Positions 1-8,280 of a stretch of 64,000 bases of DNA are shown here, piece after piece (position 1 is the first letter of the stretch; each line of letters starts with the position of its first letter). The notes beneath the pieces are model-generated. The model had not been told where the DNA came from. It was given only the letters and a program-made list of their open reading frames with translations, and did no database searches. A program made the position numbers and the translations under genes. Source of the stretch: Nitrospirota bacterium (GTDB taxonomy: Bacteria > Nitrospirota > Nitrospiria > Nitrospirales > Nitrospiraceae); assembly GCA_030645475.1 (NCBI GenBank), contig JAUSMA010000069.1:186001-250000 (forward strand), in the 5' to 3' direction.

Positions 1-1
1 A

Positions 2-55
2 TTTTGGGGCATCATCAACGAACCGCCCCCGGACAGCTCAGAATCGACCAACTAG
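2..55 (+). CDS. C-terminal end of a CheY-like response regulator (partial)
   Basis: Only the last 17 codons are present; the gene begins outside the window. The frame reads FWGIINEPPP followed by a short polar tail and a TAG stop. This resembles the conserved C-terminal strand and helix of Rcp1-type stand-alone receivers, which often end in a YW-x-x-x-NEPPP pattern and commonly sit directly before hybrid histidine kinases. The next gene starts 18 bp later and is exactly such a kinase, which supports the reading. The assignment rests on a very short tail. Confidence 0.45.
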   Translation, partial: FWGIINEPPPDSSESTN

Positions 56-73
56 CCGCTCAGTAAAGGATTT

Positions 74-1696
74 GTGAAAACCCCTCTCAGCCTGCTCCAA
101 CTTGAAGACAATCCGGTTGACGCCGAATTGATTACGGCCACCTTGATCGAGGGCGGAATTCCCTGTCAGTCGCAACTCGTCGACACGCGTCAGGCCTTTC
201 TGGCGGCCCTGAAGGCCGGCCGGATCGATCTCATCCTCGCGGACTATTCCATCCCAGGTTTCGATGGCATGGCCGCCCTCGCGTTAGCCCGTCAGCATTG
301 CCCCGAGGTGCCGTTTCTCTTCGTCTCGGCTACCATTGGAGAGGAGCTGGCGATCGACGCCATGCATCAAGGCGCGACGGATTATGTGCTCAAGCAACGG
401 CTTGGACGATTGGTGCCATCGATTCAGCGCGCATTGCGCGAACTCGACGATCGAGCCGAGCGGAAACGGGCTGAAGAGGCCCTTCGGCAGAGCGAGAAAC
501 AGTTTCGGCAGTCCCAGAAGATGGAAGCGGTGGGACGGTTGGCTGGAGGGATCGCGCATGACTTCAATAATCTCCTGACCGTTATTTTGGGCTACAGCCA
601 AGTCATCTCGACGGAACTTGGCCCTCAGCATCCTCTTCGGGGAAAGGTCGATGAAACCTTAAAGGCCGGCGAACGGGCTGCGACGTTGATCCGTCAGCTA
701 CTCGCGTTCAGCCGCAAACAATCGCTGGACCCCAAAGTGCTGTCGCTCAACACCGCCGTCACAAGTTTGGTCAGTCTGCTGGGTCGCTTGATCGGCACGA
801 ATATCAAACTGGTTACCATGCTCGACCCAACGAATGGTCGGCTGTGCGCCGACCAGGCTCAGCTTGAGCAGGTCCTGGTCAACCTCGTCGTCAACGCGAG
901 AGACGCCATGCCGAATGGCGGGACGCTGACGATTGAAACAGCCCAGGTTGAACTCACGCGCAGTCCGGTCTATCACCTTACCCCGCTACCTCCAGGTCCC
1001 TACGTCCGATTGGCCGTCACAGATACCGGCTGCGGTATGGACCGCAAGACCCAATCCCATATCTTTGAGCCCTTCTTCACGACGAAGGGGGAGGGGAAGG
1101 GCAGCGGTCTGGGCCTCTCCACGGTATTTGGCATTGTCACCCAGTGCGGCGGCGCCATCGACGTCACCAGCCGAGTGGGTCATGGCACGCGCTTCGACCT
1201 CTATTTCCCGAACGTCGAGTCCGATCTCTTCATCCCTCCGGCGATCCAATCATCGGGACAGCCTCAGCGAGGCACGGAAACGATTCTTGTGGTGGAAGAT
1301 GAGCCGAGCGTCCGTACGCTTGTGCGAGACGAACTGCGGAAACTGGGGTACCGTGTCATAGAAGCCAAGAGTGGAATTGAGGCCTGCTTACTGGCGACAC
1401 AGCAAGCAGGATCGCTACAACTGCTGTTGACCGATGTCGTCATGCCGGGCATGGGTGGACGGGAGTTGGCACAGCATCTCTCCGCCATCAAGCCGGATTT
1501 GCGAACGCTGTTTATGTCGGGGTATATGGATGACGTCGGTATTATGGCAGGACAAGAAGAAGGCACGAGCAGTTTCTTGCAAAAACCCTTCACGCCGGAG
1601 GTTCTCGCCCGCGCAGTCCGTGACTTACTGGATCTTCAGACCTTATCCGATAAGACCGGCACCCCCTCCTCAACACCTCAGCCGACCCCGCGCTGA
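74..1696 (+). CDS. Hybrid sensor histidine kinase with N- and C-terminal receiver domains
   Basis: Soluble two-component hybrid of 540 residues with no membrane segment. The N-terminal receiver spans about residues 5-122, with phosphoacceptor Asp57 in ILADYSIPGFDG. A short coiled linker follows, rich in Arg, Glu and Gln. The HisKA box is RLAGGIAHDFNN with His162. The HATPase_c domain has N (VNARDAM), G1 (DTGCGMD) and G2 (GKGSGLGLS) motifs. The C-terminal receiver, about residues 403-520, has Asp454 in LLTDVVMPGMGG. The GTG start is chosen because an AAAGGA ribosome site lies 3-8 bp upstream. An N-terminal receiver on a kinase usually means that it takes phosphate or a signal from an upstream kinase. 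The truncated receiver gene just before it is the likely partner. The stimulus cannot be read from the sequence. Confidence 0.93.
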   Translation: MKTPLSLLQLEDNPVDAELITATLIEGGIPCQSQLVDTRQAFLAALKAGRIDLILADYSIPGFDGMAALALARQHCPEVPFLFVSATIGEELAIDAMHQGATDYVLKQRLGRLVPSIQRALRELDDRAERKRAEEALRQSEKQFRQSQKMEAVGRLAGGIAHDFNNLLTVILGYSQVISTELGPQHPLRGKVDETLKAGERAATLIRQLLAFSRKQSLDPKVLSLNTAVTSLVSLLGRLIGTNIKLVTMLDPTNGRLCADQAQLEQVLVNLVVNARDAMPNGGTLTIETAQVELTRSPVYHLTPLPPGPYVRLAVTDTGCGMDRKTQSHIFEPFFTTKGEGKGSGLGLSTVFGIVTQCGGAIDVTSRVGHGTRFDLYFPNVESDLFIPPAIQSSGQPQRGTETILVVEDEPSVRTLVRDELRKLGYRVIEAKSGIEACLLATQQAGSLQLLLTDVVMPGMGGRELAQHLSAIKPDLRTLFMSGYMDDVGIMAGQEEGTSSFLQKPFTPEVLARAVRDLLDLQTLSDKTGTPSSTPQPTPR

Positions 1697-1785
1697 CGAT
1701 GCGAGGGCCGCGTCGCAGCCGGCACCTCGCTCCCTCGACGGAATTGACGCTCTATAGCTGCGCTCTCTATACTCGATTCTGAGAT

Positions 1786-2682
1786 ATGATGGCACAGGAC
1801 TCTCGCATCTATTCGTCTCCCCCTCGCACCCGCATCACCCAGTTTCTCCTGGGGCTCCTCTTTGCTGTGCTCAGTGGCCAGTCGATCGCAATGGCGCAAG
1901 ATCTCTCGGGGGATCGATTGGGAGACGGTTTATCCATCTCCGTCTGGAATCCGCACGCGCAATGCCCAGACGTGACCCCGTTGATCGCCGTGGATATCGA
2001 TCCCGATCGGTATCGCTTTACCGTCCATTACTATCAGCAAGAGGGCCTTTCGGACCCGCCCGATATTCGCCAATGGCAAGAACGTACCGGCCACGACCTG
2101 GTCTTCAATGCGGGGCTGTTCCGTGAGAATTATGCGTACCTGGGTCTCCTCTATGGGAACGGACGCTCGATGGGGAGCAAGCGGCATGCAACCTGGCTGG
2201 GGCTGTTTGCGGCAGAACCGGCTGAGGCTAGTTCACGACGTGCACGGGTCTTGGACTTAACCTTTGACGCGTTTGACGAACAGCAGGTTCCCTATCGAGA
2301 AGTGGCGCAATCGCTGATGTTGTTGGACCGGACAGGAAAAGTTCGTGTGCGGCAAACCGGAAAACGCGCCCATCAGACCCTCGTTGCAGAACAGGGCAAT
2401 GGGCATCTCCTCATCCTCAAGACCACGGAAGTGGTGTCGCTCCATGCCCTTGGAGAATGTCTGCGCGATGCCTTTCCTTCCCTGCGCCAGGTCATGGCCA
2501 TGGATGGAGGGTCCTCCTCCGATGTCGCCGTCAGTCCTTCGCTTCGACAGGCCACGACGGCGATGGCAGGATTTCACAGTTGGATACCGTTGTTAGAGGG
2601 CAGCACGACAATCCACATAGGGCTTCCGGCCGTGATCGGGATCAGTCCGCGCCGCGACCAACCGGCCGCCAAGGCCCGATAG
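1786..2682 (+). CDS. Secreted phosphodiester glycosidase (NAGPA/DUF2233) family protein
   Basis: A 298-residue exported protein. The first ~38 residues form a signal peptide: basic start, hydrophobic FLLGLLFAVLSG, cleavage near AMAQ. The mature part has family landmarks of the phosphodiester glycosidase domain (PF09992): FNAGLF near the start, the NGRSMG segment, and the C-terminal MAMDGGSSSDVAV, which carries the conserved Asp-Gly-Gly. Family members act on N-acetylglucosamine-1-phosphodiesters or related sugar-phosphate linkages in the periplasm or cell wall. The substrate here is unknown. A second ATG follows immediately, so the start could be one codon later. It lies 89 bp behind the kinase gene on the same strand and may be co-transcribed. 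Confidence 0.8.
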   Translation: MMAQDSRIYSSPPRTRITQFLLGLLFAVLSGQSIAMAQDLSGDRLGDGLSISVWNPHAQCPDVTPLIAVDIDPDRYRFTVHYYQQEGLSDPPDIRQWQERTGHDLVFNAGLFRENYAYLGLLYGNGRSMGSKRHATWLGLFAAEPAEASSRRARVLDLTFDAFDEQQVPYREVAQSLMLLDRTGKVRVRQTGKRAHQTLVAEQGNGHLLILKTTEVVSLHALGECLRDAFPSLRQVMAMDGGSSSDVAVSPSLRQATTAMAGFHSWIPLLEGSTTIHIGLPAVIGISPRRDQPAAKAR

Positions 2683-2714
2683 AACGGATGAGATCGTGGA
2701 GAAATACATCGGGC

Positions 2715-2950
2715 TGGCAGGCTGCAGAAAAACCGTTTAGGCACTGAGGAGATTCGACGATCTGCACCTCTTGGACATGAGGAGCATGTCCATGCAGGAT
2801 GCTCAAAAAGACCGTCTAGCAAGGCCGCAACGAGCGAAGAGGCGAGGCGTACCCTTGTGGTACATTGAGCCTCTGAGCGAAGCGACCTGCCTGCGCGAAG
2901 CCGCTTCGGCGAAGGCAGAGAACGATGCAGGCGGACTTTTTCAGCATCCT
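2715..2950 (-). repeat. Dispersed inverted-repeat element, long subtype, copy 1 (reverse orientation)
   Basis: The core runs from 2796 (AGGATGCTCAAAAAG) to 2950 (CTTTTTCAGCATCCT), with outer arms complementary to each other. Read on the minus strand it matches the other copies in this window: a CGTTCTC segment, a GTACC/GGTAC inner pair and a GCGGCCTTGCT segment. It contains an extra ~31-nt palindromic insert (CGCCGAAGCGGCTTCGCG core), shared only with the copy at 17996. An outlying tail motif at 2715-2732 (TTTTTCTGCAGCCTGCCA on the minus strand) also follows the copies at 17996 and 48280. The element ends 1 bp from the rhodanese stop codon, so it may also terminate that transcript. Confidence 0.85.
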
Positions 2951-2951
2951 G

Positions 2952-3377
2952 CTAGCGGGATCCTGGTTCAACCGGATAGCCCGCCTCAAGCCAGGCGTTC
3001 ATGCTGCCGGTGACGTTATAGACATGGCGGTAGCCCAAGTCTGCCAACGTTTCTGCGGCAATGTTGCTGCGATGGCCGGATTGGCAATAGACCACCAGAT
3101 GGTCCTCAAGCTGCGCCCTAAGCTCCCGATGCCGAGCCTTAATTTCTCTGAAGTCGATATTCACGTCGGTTCCGGGAATAAATCCGGCCGCATGTTCTTC
3201 CGTGGATCGGACATCGATCAAGATAAACCCTTTCTGGTTCATTGAGGGGCCCTTGTTCAATCCGGCGCGTAATTGCTGTACGGTGAGCAAATAGGAATGA
3301 TAGGCCGACACGCCACTGATCGTGACGGTAGTCAGAAGCAACAGACTGACGAGGGTGATGAATATGCGCGTGGTCAT
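2952..3377 (-). CDS. Membrane-anchored rhodanese-like sulfurtransferase
   Basis: A 141-residue protein with one N-terminal membrane segment (about residues 4-28), then a single rhodanese domain. Its active-site loop VVYCQSGHRS holds the catalytic Cys and the usual six-residue loop. The FILIDVRSTEE motif marks the start of the domain. The anchor places the catalytic part outside the cytoplasm. The start at 3377 is preferred over an upstream in-frame ATG at 3428 because AAGGAGG lies 6 bp before it. The gene diverges from a small lipoprotein gene and ends against a repeat element. Rhodaneses move sulfane sulfur; the physiological donor and acceptor are unknown. Confidence 0.88.
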   Translation of the reverse strand: MTTRIFITLVSLLLLTTVTISGVSAYHSYLLTVQQLRAGLNKGPSMNQKGFILIDVRSTEEHAAGFIPGTDVNIDFREIKARHRELRAQLEDHLVVYCQSGHRSNIAAETLADLGYRHVYNVTGSMNAWLEAGYPVEPGSR

Positions 3378-3452
3378 GGCTGGCCTCCTTGCAGTAAACA
3401 GAGTAGACAATCGTTTCACCGAGTTCATTCCCCTGAATATGATAGGGACCGC

Positions 3453-3761
3453 ATGAAGATTTGGTCAAGCCTCGCACTCCTCATGGTCATCTCCTTGCTC
3501 GGCTGCGCCGAAGGAGCCAAACTGCTTCAGGAACGGGGAGACGGTGGGGTTGTTTCCTATCCCTTCAAAGGGGAGCAGGGATCGATGTTGTCATCGTTTC
3601 GCAAAGATGCTCTGGCCCTGATGAAAGAAAAATGCGGCGGCCTCTATACCATTGTGCGTGAGGGCGAAACGAAGGGCCGATCTCGTATGGCCAGCCCGGT
3701 TGAAGGCGCGCAGGAACTCGTGCGGGAGCGCCGGTGGGGTATGGAGTTTCAGTGTAAGTAG
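3453..3761 (+). CDS. Small predicted lipoprotein of unknown function
   Basis: A 102-residue protein. The N-terminus MKIWSSLALLMVISLLGC is a lipoprotein signal with lipobox LLGC (Cys17). The rest is polar, with one further Cys pair (Cys in KEKCGG and at the C-terminus FQCK) that could form a disulfide. The reading frame is open further upstream, but the ATG at 3453 gives the textbook signal. It is divergent from the rhodanese and convergent with pyrE. I do not recognise a family. Confidence 0.72.
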   Translation: MKIWSSLALLMVISLLGCAEGAKLLQERGDGGVVSYPFKGEQGSMLSSFRKDALALMKEKCGGLYTIVREGETKGRSRMASPVEGAQELVRERRWGMEFQCK

Positions 3762-3772
3762 GAGGCGCTTCG

Positions 3773-4354
3773 TTACGAGGGAGTTGGTCGCGCGCTCGTC
3801 AAGTCGTCAATGGTTAAGAGACTCATGAGGGTCAGCCCTTCAGCTTCGACCTTCTGTCTTCCATCCTGCTCCTTCCGATCGACAATCACCAAGGCATGCG
3901 TCACAACCAGACCTGCGCCTCTGGCCGCCGCTACTGCCTTGAGGAGCGATCCCCCGCTTGTGAGCACATCGTCCACGATCACGGCTCGATTCCCTGGTTG
4001 AAACGATCCTTCAATGAGTTTCCCGAGCCCATGATCCTTCGCTTGCTTTCGTACCACGAAGGTTCGCCAGATTCTCGCTGGCTGGGCCGCGAAAGCAAAA
4101 TCCGAGATGCTGGTCGCAATGGAAATCGCCCCGATCTCGAGGCCACCAAGGCAGTCGAGCTCGACCGGCCGCAACGCTTCATAGGCCAAGCCGGCCACAA
4201 TGCGGCGCGACCCAGGATGGGCCATCAAAGACCGGCAATCAACGTAGAAAGGGCTCTTCAAGCCGGACGCGAGTGTGAACCCTGTGCCCGGGTCCCACTT
4301 GAATGATTGGGTCTCGTGGAAGGCTTTGGCTAACTCAATTTTAAGAAGCAACAT
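3773..4354 (-). CDS. pyrE: Orotate phosphoribosyltransferase
   Basis: Transfers the phosphoribosyl group of PRPP to orotate, giving orotidine 5'-phosphate in pyrimidine synthesis; cytosolic. The 193-residue length is normal. The PRPP-binding motif is AVIVDDVLTSGGSLLKA near residue 125, and the orotate-binding start FTLASGLKSPFYVDCR lies at residues 26-41. It stands 125 bp downstream of the CbiX-like gene on the same strand and converges with the lipoprotein gene. No strong ribosome site is visible before the ATG. Confidence 0.93.
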   Translation of the reverse strand: MLLLKIELAKAFHETQSFKWDPGTGFTLASGLKSPFYVDCRSLMAHPGSRRIVAGLAYEALRPVELDCLGGLEIGAISIATSISDFAFAAQPARIWRTFVVRKQAKDHGLGKLIEGSFQPGNRAVIVDDVLTSGGSLLKAVAAARGAGLVVTHALVIVDRKEQDGRQKVEAEGLTLMSLLTIDDLTSARPTPS

Positions 4355-4479
4355 TGTATGACTCGATTAACTTCGTGCATGCTGTCGGTATTGTACACTT
4401 GGCGAGAGCGAAAAAAGAATCCTCCAACCGTAAATTAATTCTTTGCCTCTGCCCGCACACATACCTCTCAGGATACTGT

Positions 4480-4989
4480 TCAAGAAAAGCGCTTGATCTG
4501 CTCCGCCAAGGTGGTTGCGACAAGTTTCAAATCGAATGGCCAGGCGTAACGCAGTTCGACCCCTGGATACTGTGGACGTAAGTGATCGAGAATTTCAGGA
4601 ATTTCCACCTCCGAGTGCGACCCGCCAGGCGTGAACATCGTCGTGGTCACGGTAATGTGGGTCGCGCCTTTCTGGACCAACTCCACCACCGACGCTTCCA
4701 AGGTCGGTGCACAGAATTCGTTGTAGGCCACGGCGAATAAGACATCTCCCAGGTTGGCTTTCAACTGAGCCGCCACCGACTCAAGTCCCGACTGATAGGG
4801 GTCCGTCTCAGGGGTCCTCGGCATCTGGCGGATCCTGGTATCCAATTCGATTTCTTCCGCCGACGCCGGCATCTTTGCGGCACGCCGCTGACCCTCCAGC
4901 CGTTTTAGTTTCGTCACTAATTCCTGCGGACAGCCCTTGGGAATGCCGCCATGACCGACTAAAATCACTCCTCGTATCGTTGCCGCCAT
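4480..4989 (-). CDS. CbiX/SirB-like sirohydrochlorin (cobalto/ferro)chelatase family protein
   Basis: A 169-residue protein. It opens with GVILVGHGG, the family's first conserved segment with the metal-binding His. A later THITVTTTMFTPGGSHSEVEIP segment ends in the second His region, followed by YPGVELRYAWPFD. Single-domain CbiX proteins insert Co2+ or Fe2+ into sirohydrochlorin for cobalamin or siroheme. A 50-residue charged stretch after the first motif (residues 20-60) is longer than usual. AAGAGGAG lies 7 bp before the ATG. It is the distal gene of the cluster that starts at the B12-dependent regulator, so a cobalamin link is plausible, although siroheme is also needed by the reductase at 37.6 kb. 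Confidence 0.78.
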   Translation of the reverse strand: MAATIRGVILVGHGGIPKGCPQELVTKLKRLEGQRRAAKMPASAEEIELDTRIRQMPRTPETDPYQSGLESVAAQLKANLGDVLFAVAYNEFCAPTLEASVVELVQKGATHITVTTTMFTPGGSHSEVEIPEILDHLRPQYPGVELRYAWPFDLKLVATTLAEQIKRFS

Positions 4990-5028
4990 CTTTTTGCTCC
5001 TCTTGTTAAAACTCGCATCCGTTTTCTC

Positions 5029-5400
5029 TCACCGTGAACCAGTTGTAACCTCGAGGTACTCTTGTAGATTGGTCTTCCCGTAACGACTCCCCGGGTATAC
5101 TGTCCGGATGAATCCCGCCACCAGGGCCATCACCTTCTTCACTGCGGGGGTCTTCTCAGGATCTGTGGCTGGCAAGAGCCGCACCGTGATAGCCTTCTCG
5201 TGCAATTTGAGCTGTACGAAAAAATTGCACGCAACCCCCTCCTCGATTGCGATCGACTCCAGGAGTGCTTCTTTGCCGTTTCGTCCCAGGTAGCATTCCT
5301 GTACTTTGAGAATATCGGTCCCCGCCCGCTGAATGATCGGTGCGAAGGCCTGATAGACGCCCTGCAGGTCCCCTGCTTCTTCTATGACAATGTGCGGCAT
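5029..5400 (-). CDS. Conserved small protein, possibly tautomerase-like
   Basis: A 123-residue cytosolic protein beginning Met-Pro-His. The Pro-2, the beta strand CNFFVQLKLHEKAITVRLL and the following helix distantly resemble 5-carboxymethyl-2-hydroxymuconate isomerase of the tautomerase superfamily, where Pro-1 of the mature chain is the catalytic base. The similarity is by eye and weak. AGAGGAAG precedes the start. It sits 12 bp downstream of the DUF523/DUF1722 gene and 39 bp upstream of the CbiX-like gene, inside the photolyase cluster. The function is unknown. Confidence 0.7.
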   Translation of the reverse strand: MPHIVIEEAGDLQGVYQAFAPIIQRAGTDILKVQECYLGRNGKEALLESIAIEEGVACNFFVQLKLHEKAITVRLLPATDPEKTPAVKKVMALVAGFIRTVYPGSRYGKTNLQEYLEVTTGSR

Positions 5401-5412
5401 GATGCTTCCTCT

Positions 5413-6366
5413 CTACACATGATTGCGCAGCATGAGTTCCTTCGGATGCGGATTGAGATAGACTTGATCGTGAATGTAGCCGACGTCAAAGATCCGGACG
5501 TAGTGCTTGATCAGGGTCAGCGGAACCACCAGGGGCGTAAGGCCACGATGATAATCGCCGATCACGACCAACAGCTCAGCTTTTTCCTGAGCCCCCAATC
5601 GGTCCTTGAAGTAGCCCAGGATGTGGTGGAGGACATTCACATGCTTGCGCACCGTCGCCTTCATGGCCAAGGCTTTCATGAACAGTTCGCCATAGCGGTT
5701 TGCAAGTTCCTTGGGACGGTACCGCTCCGCTTGACCGACCAGCCGCCCGAGGACTTGGTACTGCTGCGGGCTATGGGCCAACAGCAAATATTTGTGGATC
5801 GTGTGGAACTGCACCAGGGTCTGCCTCGTGACTCCGCTCTGTACGAGATCCTGCCAGCGGCGGTAACAGAAGACCCGTTCGATAAAATTCTCCCTGAGCG
5901 GCGCATCACAAAGCCGCCCTTCCTCCTCGACCGGAATCAGCGGAAACTGCTCGATAAAAGCCCTGGCGAACAGCCCGACTCCATTCCGGTTGGGCATCCC
6001 CTGCTCATTGTAGATACGCACTCGCTCGATCCCGCAGCTCGGCGAACCCTTTTTAAAGACATACCCCGATAGATCTAGCTCTTCGAGTTCCTTGATACGA
6101 TTCTCGGTCATCTTTTCGACCGCGCGTGTGTGATCTGTCCCGCTCTTGATCGTCACAAGCCGTGGATGATGAGGATCGCCAATCAGCCGCATCGCTTCCC
6201 TGGGCGCGCCGAGACCGGCTTCAACCTCAGGGCAGACCGGAACCCACTCCACGTAATGACCCAATACATCGGTGAGAAAACCGTCCCGCTTATGCCCCCC
6301 GTCGAACTGGACTTCGTCCCCCAGGAGGCAACGGCTGATCCCGAGACGGAGCGCCAGGGTCGTCAT
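5413..6366 (-). CDS. DUF523-DUF1722 fusion protein (YbgA-type)
   Basis: A 317-residue cytosolic protein. The N-terminal DUF523 part (about 1-150) has the conserved SRCLLG, the PEVEAGLG region and KKGSPSCG with the motif cysteines. The C-terminal DUF1722 part (about 190-310) has FHTIHKYLLLAHSP and a Pro-rich end. The ATG at 6366 overlaps the photolyase stop (ATGA), so translation is coupled. The frame stays open 285 bp further upstream, but that stretch only shadows the photolyase gene. In several bacteria this family lies with photolyase and CarH/LitR regulators. One proposal is a thiouracil desulfidase-like or flavin/antenna-related role, but the biochemistry is unsettled. Confidence 0.88.
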   Translation of the reverse strand: MTTLALRLGISRCLLGDEVQFDGGHKRDGFLTDVLGHYVEWVPVCPEVEAGLGAPREAMRLIGDPHHPRLVTIKSGTDHTRAVEKMTENRIKELEELDLSGYVFKKGSPSCGIERVRIYNEQGMPNRNGVGLFARAFIEQFPLIPVEEEGRLCDAPLRENFIERVFCYRRWQDLVQSGVTRQTLVQFHTIHKYLLLAHSPQQYQVLGRLVGQAERYRPKELANRYGELFMKALAMKATVRKHVNVLHHILGYFKDRLGAQEKAELLVVIGDYHRGLTPLVVPLTLIKHYVRIFDVGYIHDQVYLNPHPKELMLRNHV

Positions 6367-7811
6367 CTCGTCACCAGTTGTTTGCCAAGGGCTATATATT
6401 CGTCGCGGGCCTGCCGGTGATCTACGATGGGCGAAGGATAGTCCTTGCCAATACGGCATCCGGCCAAAGCTTGTTCCTCCAGAGTCATCAGATGCGGCGC
6501 ATGAATCCGGTCCGTCGGAACGGCGGCAAGTTCCGGGACATATTGCCGAATGTAGGCACCGTCCGGATCGAACTTCCTGCTCTGCAGCAGAGGATTGAAA
6601 ATTCGGTATCCCGGCATGGAGTCCGTCCCGGTCGCGGAGGCCCATTGCCAATTGCCGTTATTGGCCGCAAGATCGGCATCGACGAGTTGCTGCATGAAAT
6701 AGCGCTCTCCACTTTGCCACTCGATCCGGAGGTCCTTGATGAGAAACGACGCCACGACCATCCGCACGCGATTGTGCATCCACCCGGTCTGATTCAGCTG
6801 CCGCATACCGGCATCCACCAATGGATAACCGGTCCGTCCTTCACACCAGGCGGCATGGAGCCGATTCCATTCCGCTCCCGCCGGACGGGGTCGCGGCAAC
6901 CCGTCCTTGCTGCGGAACGGGCCGGAGGCCACCTGAGGAAAGGCGGACAAGATTTGTTGGAAAAACTCCCGCCAGATCAATTCATCGATCCAGGTGAGCA
7001 GGTCGCGACGCGAGACGGAGCTGCCTGTCGCGAGCGTGCCTAAGGCTGCATGCACGGCGGTTCGCACCGAAAGCGTTCCGAACCGGAACTGGGGAGACAG
7101 TTTGGATGTCCCGTCGACCGCGGGAAGATTCCGTCCTTCAACGTAGCGATGGACGGGACCGTCGAGAAACCAGCGAAGCCGCCGCAGCGCCTCCTTCTCT
7201 CCCGGCTTAATCGACAAGGGAACGGTCTGATAGCCGAGATCTTCCACCGTCGGCAGCGCAATGCTGGGCGACGAGGTGCCGGTTCGCTGTTTTCGCAGCC
7301 TGGCAGGGGAGGGTAGGAGCGGCGGGGGTGCGGCATGCCACTTGGTCCACCATCGGGAGCGATAGGCACTGTATCGCTGTAACGGATCTCCCGTCGAACC
7401 TCTGATCTCTTCGGCCTCGAAGACCACATGGTCCTTGAACGTGCGAACCACCACTCCACGGGCCATAAGTGCCTGCTGGGCTTTCCGGTCTCGCTGGATC
7501 GCCGCCGGTTCGTAATCGCGATTCCAGTAGATCACATCGGCCTTGACGTCCTCGACGAAACGGAGCACCTCCTCGATCTGATTCCCCCGCCGCCATTGTA
7601 GAGAAAGCCCTCGCCCGGCCAGGGTATCGGCCAGCTCTGCCAGACAGGAGACCATGAACGTCACGCAAGGTGAGCCGAACTGCCGTAAACGCAGGAGGGG
7701 ATCGTCGAATATAAAGAGCGGGATCACCTCGTCGCAGTCTGCGCAAGCGGCAGCGAGTGCCGGCTGATCCTGTAGCCGAAGATCCCGTCTGAGCCAGACA
7801 ACCCCTCTCAT
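6363..7811 (-). CDS. phrB: Deoxyribodipyrimidine photolyase, class I type
   Basis: A flavoprotein that repairs UV-induced pyrimidine dimers using blue light. The 482 residues include the N-terminal photolyase domain (VVWLRRDLRLQDQPAL) and the FAD-binding domain. FAD and DNA contacts are visible in TSKLSPQFRFGTLSVR, WIDELIWREFF, GYPLVDAGMRQLNQTGWMHN and NNGNWQWASATGTD. The Trp residues of the electron-transfer chain are present in the expected WMHNR and NWQW positions. Its stop overlaps the start of the DUF523/DUF1722 gene, and its ATG shares one base with the upstream stop (TGATG). Placement under a CarH-like regulator predicts light induction. Confidence 0.96.
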   Translation of the reverse strand: MRGVVWLRRDLRLQDQPALAAACADCDEVIPLFIFDDPLLRLRQFGSPCVTFMVSCLAELADTLAGRGLSLQWRRGNQIEEVLRFVEDVKADVIYWNRDYEPAAIQRDRKAQQALMARGVVVRTFKDHVVFEAEEIRGSTGDPLQRYSAYRSRWWTKWHAAPPPLLPSPARLRKQRTGTSSPSIALPTVEDLGYQTVPLSIKPGEKEALRRLRWFLDGPVHRYVEGRNLPAVDGTSKLSPQFRFGTLSVRTAVHAALGTLATGSSVSRRDLLTWIDELIWREFFQQILSAFPQVASGPFRSKDGLPRPRPAGAEWNRLHAAWCEGRTGYPLVDAGMRQLNQTGWMHNRVRMVVASFLIKDLRIEWQSGERYFMQQLVDADLAANNGNWQWASATGTDSMPGYRIFNPLLQSRKFDPDGAYIRQYVPELAAVPTDRIHAPHLMTLEEQALAGCRIGKDYPSPIVDHRQARDEYIALGKQLVTR

Positions 7812-8236
7812 CAGTGTGTCTCCTCCGAAACCCTATGGTGATGCTTCGCGGCCGGGTCTTCGTCTGTAAACAGAGCCCGTCTCCAGATTACATAGGCCAC
7901 AAACAGTATCGTCGTGACCATGAATCCCGATCGGACAGGGTGAAAGCCGAACGACAGTTGATTCATGGTCTCGCTCACAAGGCCGAATCCCGCATAGGCC
8001 AGGCTCAGTCCCCAGGCCCAGGGTCTCAGCCAGAGGAAGCCATAACCGATGAGCAGGTGTACGGCAGGGGAATGGAGCTTCACGAGATACGACGAGGGGC
8101 CGGTCACGGCCACCCCGAACAGCTTGAAGACATAGGAAGGAAACAGGGCGATGACGACCAGATCGACCGTGCCGAAGATCAGAAAGAGTCCACCCAGTAT
8201 TTTGATATCAAGCCCGATTCGTGTTCTGCGCACCAT
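7811..8236 (-). CDS. Small integral membrane protein of the photolyase cluster
   Basis: About 141 residues with four hydrophobic segments: LGGLFLIFGTVDLVVIALF, LLIGYGFLWLRPWAWGLSLA, a short one near AGFGLVSE, and TTILFVAYVIW. The tail is His-rich (AKHHHRVSEETH). GGAGG lies very close to the ATG at 8236, so the GTG one codon downstream (5-base spacing) is also possible. Its TGA overlaps the photolyase ATG by one base, indicating translational coupling. No family is recognised. Confidence 0.78.
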   Translation of the reverse strand: MVRRTRIGLDIKILGGLFLIFGTVDLVVIALFPSYVFKLFGVAVTGPSSYLVKLHSPAVHLLIGYGFLWLRPWAWGLSLAYAGFGLVSETMNQLSFGFHPVRSGFMVTTILFVAYVIWRRALFTDEDPAAKHHHRVSEETH

Positions 8237-8280
8237 TGCCTCCACCAGATGGAAGCGGACCGTTCAATGTTCCACTCGCT

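Noticed and set aside
284-1593. Antisense frames across the hybrid kinase gene
   Set aside because: They are shadows of a high-GC gene with clear kinase domains on the plus strand.
6367-6651. Longer N-terminus for the DUF523/DUF1722 protein
   Set aside because: This stretch lies wholly within the photolyase gene in another frame, and the domain begins exactly at the ATGA overlap.
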